A stretch of DNA of 64,000 bases. Origin: Humulus lupulus (lineage: Eukaryota > Streptophyta > Magnoliopsida > Rosales > Cannabaceae). The notes beneath the pieces are model-generated. The model saw only the letters and a program-made list of their open reading frames with translations. It was not told the DNA's origin and made no database searches. The translations under genes were made by a program, and so were the position numbers. Below are positions 57,807 to 64,000 of the stretch, piece after piece (positions within the stretch are counted from its first letter, which is position 1; every line of letters starts with the position of its first letter). Location of the stretch: NCBI RefSeq assembly GCF_963169125.1, contig NC_084798.1, forward strand, positions 203,417,481 through 203,481,480. Reading direction: 5' to 3'.

Positions 57807-57811
57807 TACAT

Positions 57812-58720
57812 GATTAGAAACTCATAATGCCTATATCTGGTACGAAAAGCAGTCTTTAGTATATTTCCTTCCTTGATCCTCACCTAGTGATAACCAGATG
57901 AATAATCTATCTTTGAGAATACCATCTTACCCTGCAATTGATCATTCAGGTCATCTATTCTTGGCAGAGGATACTTATTCTTAATGGTTAACTTGTTCAG
58001 TTCCTCGTAGCCAATGCACATCCTCAGAGAACAGTCTTTCTTCTTTGCAAATAGGACTGGTGCACCCCATGGAGAGAAACTGGGACTAATAAAACCCAAG
58101 TCTAACAGCTCTTGTAATTGTACCTTCAGTTCCTTCAACTCTGCTGGGGTCATTCGGTACGGTGCCCTAGACACTAGCTCTGTCCCTGGTGCCAGTTCAA
58201 TAACAAACTTTATCTCTCTGTGTGGCGGCAACCCTAGTAAATCCTCTAGAAACACATCCAGGAACTCACAGACTAATCTAGTCTCTTCTGGTCCCACTGA
58301 CACGCCCTGAGTTGTATCTACTACACTGGCTAGGATTTCTATGCAATCATGTCGCAGTAGGTATCTAGCCCTCAATGCTGATATCATAGGTACACGAGTC
58401 CATGCATAGTGCCAAAAAATACAAATGGATCCTCACCCTCAGGCTCAAAGGTTACCATCTTCTTTTTGTAGTCTATGGTTGCCCCATATTTTATTAACGA
58501 GTCCATACCTAGAATCATGTCAAAGTCGCTCATAACCAACTCTATCAAGTGAACTGACAACTCTCTACCATCCACTGTCACTGGCAATGATCTGATCCAT
58601 CTCATAAAGACTACTAACTCCCCACAATATCAGAATCACATGGTCTACACAATCTATAAATTATCCTACTAGAAACAAAGGAGTGTGTAGCACCAGAATC
58701 AATGAAAATAGTATAAGAGG
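57812..58720 (-). pseudogene. Protease and RT N-terminus of the chromovirus
   Basis: Protease active site IFIDSGATHSF lies near 58675-58710, followed by VHLIELVMSDFDMILGMDSL. RT reads [40 protein letters not shown] and [20 protein letters not shown] to SSGYH, then a stop (57884), then RYRHYEFLIM up to the LTR insertion. Beyond the insertion the expected PFG motif reads stop-FG. The gene order and motifs are standard for Ty3/gypsy chromoviruses. Confidence 0.9.
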
Positions 58721-59930
58721 TTCCATCACAAAAAGTTGACCTGTCACCACTGAGGGACTAACCTTAGCCTTTGCCTGTGTCAATGCGAACACTCGAGTTG
58801 TCCACCTTCCTTGGTTCTTCCTTTCTTGCTCTCAGGTAGTCTTTCTTTAGGTGTCCTGCTATTCTACACAGAAAGCAAGCCTTTGCCTGACACTCCCCCA
58901 CATGGCGCCTCTTACACCTGGTGCACTCTGGGTAAGTCCTCCAGCCCTCATTGTCGCCCTGGCGGCCTATCTGTATACCACGTGGCCTCCTGTCGGGGCC
59001 TGGAGCTGAAAAGGCAGCTAGAGCCTTCCTTTTCCGGTCACTAGGGCCTCTGCCCCTTCCTAAACCAATAAATGGAGGTCCCATCCTCCTGGTGTCTCTC
59101 CTGGCCGTGTTCTCGCGCCAGATTTTTTCTCTGCGCCTTCTGCAGTAAGGGCTTTTTCTACCACTTGTGCATAGGTTGTCACTCCAAGCATAGTGGTAAT
59201 GCAAACATACCTAGCTATCATAGGTTGTAGCCCCTGAAGGAAATTTTCCTTTCTTGTCCCATCATTGGGTACCAAGTTTTGCAACAAACTTGGGTAATAT
59301 GTCAAATCTCAGTGTAAACTTTGTCACTGACATGTTTCCTTGAAGCAATTTACTGAATTCCTCTGCCTTTGCAACCCTAACTGCATTATTATAGTACTTT
59401 TCATTGAATACCATTCTAAACTCCTCCCAATCCATGGTATTCACATTCCTTGTTTGGGATATCACTTCCCACCAAATTCGGGCATCCTCCTTGAACATGT
59501 ATGTGGCACAAGCCACTCTCTCATTACCAACTGCCCTCATGAAATCCAGGATACAAGTAACCATACTCATTTAGTGTTTGGCCTTGGCCAGATCTGCACT
59601 GCCTTAAAAAACTACAGGGTGCTGCTTTCTGAACCTTTCATAGAGAGGTTCCCATTTGTTCCCAACCTCAGACGACTGTATAACTATCGGCACCAACACA
59701 GGTGGCACCTTTCGTTGAATGTTCCCTACATGAACCTGTTGCTGTCTTAGGCGACATATCTCTTTTTCTTGCCTCTGTAATCTGGCTTGTATATCAGCAA
59801 GCACTTGCTGCCAGTTCTCAAAAGCTGGTGGAGGGGTCTGACCCTGATTTTCATTCTCAGACTGAATTCCTTGGCTAGCTTTCAGATCTGACTGCTCGGG
59901 AAGCATACTTCCAAGCTAGTACTTTGTTGC
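58721..59930 (-). pseudogene. Gag of the chromovirus (frameshifted)
   Basis: Pieces in three frames: an N-terminal part with a short coiled coil (59906-59604, NWQQVLADIQARLQRQEKEI), the capsid-like part (59570-59262, DARIWWEVISQ, WEEFRMVFNEKYYN), then KENFLQGLQPMIARYVCITT in a shifted frame, then zinc knuckles (CTRCKRRHVGEC and CFLCRIAGHLKKDY). The last Cys of the second knuckle is Tyr. At least two frameshifts break the gene. Confidence 0.85.
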
Positions 59931-60019
59931 AGTAATCAATTTGGCCAATTAGGTAGTAATAACTATACCTCTTGCCACCCTATGGTCCAAGACCGAACAA
60001 ACAAACATTCACACTAAAA

Positions 60020-60245
60020 AATCATGCTAATAAGCATGTTGGTTCATATTCATACTCAAATATGGTGCTAATAAGCATTTCCTGACATTTATAAGCAAGT
60101 AATGATGCTAATAAGCAGTTTACTAGCATTTATAAACAAATAACAATGCTAATAAGCATTTGTTGGCCTACATGTACAAATAACAGTGCTAATAAGCGTT
60201 TCCTTTGCATTCACACGAAATACCAGTACTAATAAGCATGTTTTT
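60020..60245. repeat. Leader minisatellite with GCTAATAAGCA motif
   Basis: The 11-mer GCTAATAAGCA (with small changes) occurs six times at about 40-45 bp spacing, near 60027, 60071, 60111, 60147, 60189 and 60229. It lies between PBS and gag of the chromovirus. Confidence 0.85.
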
Positions 60246-60441
60246 ATCAATCATTCAACAGTTAAGGCCCATACCCTATCAGAATATCTCATGCTTCCTA
60301 ATAAGGCAAGTAGATAAGGCATTTATATCCTATTTAAGCAGTTAAACATATAACCACATAGATAGTTACCAAAACTTGAGTCGAGCTTGTCTTTAGTGGC
60401 GAGTGTACATGCCCAGCTAGTCTTCAAGAACCCTTAACCTT

Positions 60442-60461
60442 GGCATGCTCTGATATCGAGT
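60442..60461 (-). promoter_or_regulatory. Primer-binding site of the chromovirus
   Basis: On the minus strand, directly after the LTR end GTTACA, the sequence reads ACTCGATATCAGAGCATGCC, close to the initiator-Met motif TGGTATCAGAGC. It fixes element orientation as minus. Confidence 0.75.
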
Positions 60462-61229
60462 TGTAACGCCCTGGATAGCCAAGATTGTTACACTGTGTGT
60501 TTTGAATAGTGTTAGACTCTCTAAACGAGTCTCTTGGCCATAAACGTGTAGCTAAACGTGATTAACGGTTAAAATTTTTAGTCAAAAGGAATAACCATTT
60601 CATTAAAATGTTTACGCTCATACATGGGATCCCAAAATAACGTTTAAAAGGCTAATTACAGTTCAAAAGTTACAACTAGTCAACCTAAGAGGAAAAATAG
60701 GGTTTGATCCTAGTTCCTCTGAGAAACCCCGGTCATGGTGGTCGATCAACCGCATATGTACACGCCGCCGTCGAAGCTCTCCAACTCATGGCTGGTCCAG
60801 CTTCCCTTTTCCCTTATCTGCACCACAACGCACCCGTGAGCCAAGGCTCAGCAAGAAAACTTAAACATACTCATAAGCAGATAATAACATATCATAGAAT
60901 CATAATAAGCATGCTTAGCAGTATTAACCCTACTTATGCATGTATTCTATTCAGATAAGTGACTACAATGTCACATCGGGCCCGTTGCCCTAAATACGTG
61001 ACAATAGAGTCACCCAAGGGTCGCTGCCCTAAATAAATGACTAGTAAGTCATACCGGGGCTCGATGCCCTAGGATATGGGAGTATAGATTCACCCCGGGG
61101 CCCATGCCCTATCCTTTGTGTAACCAACCTTAGAGCTGGCCCAATGTACCTGGTGCTTTAATATTCCAACAACCATAGGGTCGGTCAAGCGTAATCACAC
61201 TCCTGATTAGGCCTAACCATATAAGTCAA
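60462..61229 (-). mobile_element. 5' LTR of the chromovirus, sense 3' part
   Basis: Plus-strand edge TGTAACGCCCTGGATAGCC, nearly the same as the solo LTR at 31420. The family phrase (plus strand GCACCCGTGAGCCAAGGC) is near 60830. It is truncated at about 61229 after AAGTCAATGCTTTTC, most likely by the Mutator-like insertion. Confidence 0.8.
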
Positions 61230-61587
61230 TGCTTTTCAATAAGATAATGCAAAAAAGCATACATCATTTGACAAGGGAAATTTGAGTTTTAATGCAATAA
61301 GTGACACTCCGTTTGAAAAATACCTTATCACTATATAACTCTCGTTTTGGTGCTACTAATGCCGTTACTACCCAAAATACCCCTGGCATAATTTTCCCTC
61401 TCTTTTTCTCATAGTCTTCACTCTCTATCTCTTATATTTTCCCTCTCTATCTCTCAAACTCCTGTACACAAAAAAAAAAAAAAAAGCCAGCCACCATTAA
61501 TTTGCATTTCGGATCTAGGGGCAAGTTGTGAGTCCTTTCAAGTCAAGAAACTTCATTTTGGATTTCGGATCTAGGGGAAAAAATCGT

Positions 61588-64000
61588 ATGGGTAAGTATA
61601 TATTTTTTATATGTAGTGAGGAAACTTGTCTGGTTACATTACTTGTCTTATTTCGATCAGATCTGTGTATGCCTTCATGTTTTATTGCAATTTTTCACGG
61701 AATGAATTTTGGATACTTCGTGCGTTTTTTCTGGATTTTTTTTCTGCCTCGATGAGTTTTGATGAAACTCGATAGGTCTCGATGTGTTGCATGCTCGATG
61801 GTCCTCAATGGTCCTCGATGGACCTCGACGTGCCTCAATAGTGTTAGGATGTTAGTACCTCAATTGTACTCGATAAAACTCGATAGGTGTATAAGAGTTT
61901 AATTGGATTTAATAACTCAATTGTACTCGATAAAACTCGATAGGTGTATACAAGTTTAATTGGATTTAATAACTCAATTGTACTCGATAAAACTCGATAG
62001 GTGTATAAGAGTTTAATTGGATTGTTTGCCTCGATAGTCCTCGATTATACTCGATAAAACTTGATAGGTGTGACCTCGATAGGACTTGACATATATTGAT
62101 AGAAATTGATATTTTCTGTTTTATGTTGTAGTTTAACTTTTTGACCTTTTTTTTTTGTTTTTTGTTTTTTGCAGATTCATCTGTTTCTGTATTTGTTGCA
62201 TTCAATGGTGTTTGGGAACTCGAAAATAGGGATTGGATTTTCAGAGATGCTGAAAATCAAGTTCTACCCATGGAGAAGGGTGTGACATATGAGCAACTGC
62301 TTGACATTCTGTACGATGAGCTTGAAGTGGATAAATGTGTGCATGACTTGAAAATTGAGGTCCCGTACACATGCCTATCACAATCCGTCAAACCTACCGT
62401 TATAAAAAATAATAGGCATGTGCGTGCATTCATTGGGTTAGCATCGAAATCTGTAGAGAAGCTCATTCCTCTATGTGTCACAATGATTATGAAGGGAGGT
62501 GTAAGAAATGCATCGGCTTCTGCCAGCGTTAATAAAGAAGTTCAATTTGAAGAGAACATTTCTCCTCCATGTCATGGTTTCAAAGGAACTCAAGGTGACG
62601 TTGGAACATGTGTTCCCGAGACAAATCCGGATGTCATAGTCCATGGTGATATCCCGGTTAGAGATCCTTTATATGTGCATGACACGGCGAAGTACGATCC
62701 CTATGGCTACGAACCTTATGTCAACGACGATCCTGTTGCTGATGCAACAGATCTTGGTGGGCTAGATGTTAGGGAGGATTTTCCACCACAGAGTTCAGAT
62801 GTTATGGTAGATGAGGAGCGCAGAATAGAAGACCGGCAAACACCTGGGACTAGCAGTAATTGTCCAGGTCCAAGTAGAACCGACGATAGTTTTAGATGGA
62901 GTTCTCCATTGGACTTAGGTGAAGATCGTAAAACATGGACTGCTCCCATGTTCACCAAAGAGGATATAGAGGCCTCACATCAACAACATTCCTCAACCAG
63001 CAAAGCTTTAGGAGAATTGCACCTTGGGAAGTTCTTTCAGAACAAGCTTGAATTGAAAACCAAAGCATCCATATTTGCGATGAAGAATAATTTTGAGTTT
63101 ATGGTGAAGAAATCTGGGACTAATGTGTGGTACATTACCTGCAAGGATCCTGATTGTGGTTGGAGATTGAGGGGTAAGAAAAAAATGCGATCTGAAATGT
63201 TTGAGATTACTGTATACAACGAAGTACCCACTTGCTCACAAGAAATTCGAGATAAGGACCACCGTCAAGCATCATCGTGGGTTGTTGGGCACCTAATCAA
63301 GAGGACATTTGCTACCGATGGTACTCGGTACATGGCAAACAACATAAGGGAGGACATGAAGCACCATTTTGGGGTTGAATTGAGCTATGAGAAGGCGTGG
63401 AGATGCAGAGAAAAGGCTCTTATGTATGTCAGAGGGACACCTGAGGAATCATACTCCAAGTTACCTGGATACCTGTGTCAGTTGGAGCATAAGAACCCAG
63501 GTACAATTACTGATTTTGTAGCAGGAGATGGTCGTTTCTTGTATTGCTTATTTTCCCTCGGTGTTTCTAGGTGTGGTTTCCAGTACTGACGTCCTGTAAT
63601 TTGTGTGGATGGCACATTCTTGAAGAATAAGTATGGTGGCCACATGCTCTGTGTTGTTGCGTTGGATGCAAACAACCAATTGTTTCCAATTGCGTTTGCA
63701 TTGGTGGACAGTGAGAACCATAACTCTTGGACTTATTTCATGAGAAAATTGAAGGAAGCCATAGGGGACGTTGAGAACCTTGCTTTTGTATCGGACAGGC
63801 ATAAAAGCATTAATCATGCTTTGGAGCTTGTGTTCCCAGATGCGTATCACGGTGCATGTTACCATCATATCTGTATGAATGTTGTGGCAAAATTCAAAAC
63901 TCACCACGTGCAAGACATCATGGGGTGTGCAGCGTACGCATTTCGAAGAACGGAATTTCACAAGTTCTTTGACAAGATTAAGGTAATTGATCTGCCCATT
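61588..64000 (+). pseudogene. MULE transposase, one in-frame stop, open at window end
   Basis: Exon 1 supplies only ATG G (61588-61591); the intron 61592-62174 starts GGTAAG and ends TTTTGCAG; exon 2 gives DSSVSVFVAFNGVW. Next come an N-terminal domain (KGVTYEQLLDILYDELEVDK), an acidic linker, a MuDR DNA-binding domain (PF03108 type: KFFQNKLELKTKASIFAMKN, CKDPDCGWRLRG), and TFATDGTRYMANNI. At 63587-63589 a TGA replaces the codon before RPVICVDGTFL. The same frame then continues open with the MULE transposase domain (PF10551 type): D at 63608 (DGTF), D at 63794 (SDRHKS), CYHHIC, and a likely E at 63953 (RTEFHKFF). Everything except the TGA looks intact, so the loss is recent or the stop is a single error. 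Confidence 0.85.
61745..62100. repeat. CTCGAT-rich tandem repeat in the MULE intron
   Basis: Three near-identical units of about 61 bp (61857-62025) contain AACTCAATTGTACTCGATAA, AACTCGATAGGTGTATA and GTTTAATTGGATT. On both sides single CTCGAT(A/G)G words continue at irregular spacing. Confidence 0.9.

Larger units (their letters stand above)
51054..61229 (-). mobile_element. Decayed chromovirus (Ty3/gypsy), family A, minus sense
   Basis: In minus sense the order is partial 5' LTR (61229-60462), PBS, leader with repeats, gag, protease, RT, RNase H, integrase, ending at 51054 where another LTR cuts it. Its own LTR belongs to family A (plus-strand edge TGTAACGCCCTGGATAGCC at 60462, as at 31420). 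It was later hit by a solo family A LTR (55165-57806) and a solo copia LTR (52381-54236). All genes carry stops, frameshifts and lost catalytic residues. Confidence 0.88.
61275..64000 (+). mobile_element. Mutator-like element (MULE), 5' part
   Basis: A MULE transposase gene begins at 61588 and runs beyond the window. The element's left end is probably near 61275 (GGGAAATTTGAGTTTTAATG), judging by its position between the truncated LTR and the gene; the other terminal inverted repeat is outside the window, so this is not verified. A/T-rich promoter sequence, CT runs and a poly-A run (61471-61485) precede the first exon. Confidence 0.7.

Overview
This is nuclear DNA of a flowering plant, most likely a eudicot. 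It is AT-rich, has plant-type introns, Ty1/copia and Ty3/gypsy elements of plant lineages, a nuclear copy of a plastid gene (ndhD), and one plant housekeeping gene. I cannot name the species from the sequence. Nearly all coding capacity belongs to transposable elements; the only ordinary cellular gene I can support is GDP-L-fucose synthase (minus strand, 43970-45162).

Layout. 1-790: 3' end of a copia element. 790-7090: AT-rich DNA with an inverted-repeat element (802-1490), a small foldback element (4801-4978) and microsatellites. 7091-11923: a non-coding LTR element in minus sense. 11924-16197: remnants of LTRs. 16198-30395: a Tat-lineage gypsy element, split at 18143 by a younger, complete Tat-lineage element (18144-29814, target duplication AGAGT, LTRs differing at 6 of 588 positions). 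30396-30519: copia scrap. 30520-35350: a chromovirus-type LTR ('family A') split by an inverted solo LTR of the same family (31420-33665). 35351-43100: low-repeat, AT-rich DNA with a MITE, a SINE-like piece and no recognised gene. 43118-43429: plastid ndhD fragment. 43970-45162: GDP-L-fucose synthase. 45975-48121: left end of a third Tat-lineage element whose leader intron has become a 120-bp minisatellite. 48122-51053: LTR fragments. 51054-61229: a decayed chromovirus in minus sense, cut by two solo LTRs with perfect target duplications. 61275-64000: the 5' part of a Mutator-like element, running off the window.

The most interesting structure is in the Tat-lineage elements. The intact one carries, antisense to gag-pol and between pol and its 3' LTR, a complete plant-style gene: its own TATA box (18965), a 5'-UTR intron (19143-19586), four coding exons (19593-22243) with consistent GT-AG junctions and reading phases, and a predicted 799-residue product with a gypsy-type-transposon domain and a C-terminal coiled coil. 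The same layout (conserved polypurine tract, about 250-370 bp of promoter, TATA box, short exon, GTAAGT donor) is visible at the left ends of two other, clearly different elements (17011-17626 and 46735-47220). The young element also inserted in frame into the antisense gene of the older one. Extra ORFs in Tat elements are known; an independently promoted, spliced antisense transcription unit recurring in three elements deserves testing.

Limits: splice sites, LTR edges and family names are read by eye, without alignment or database search. Edges given as approximate may be off by tens of bases.
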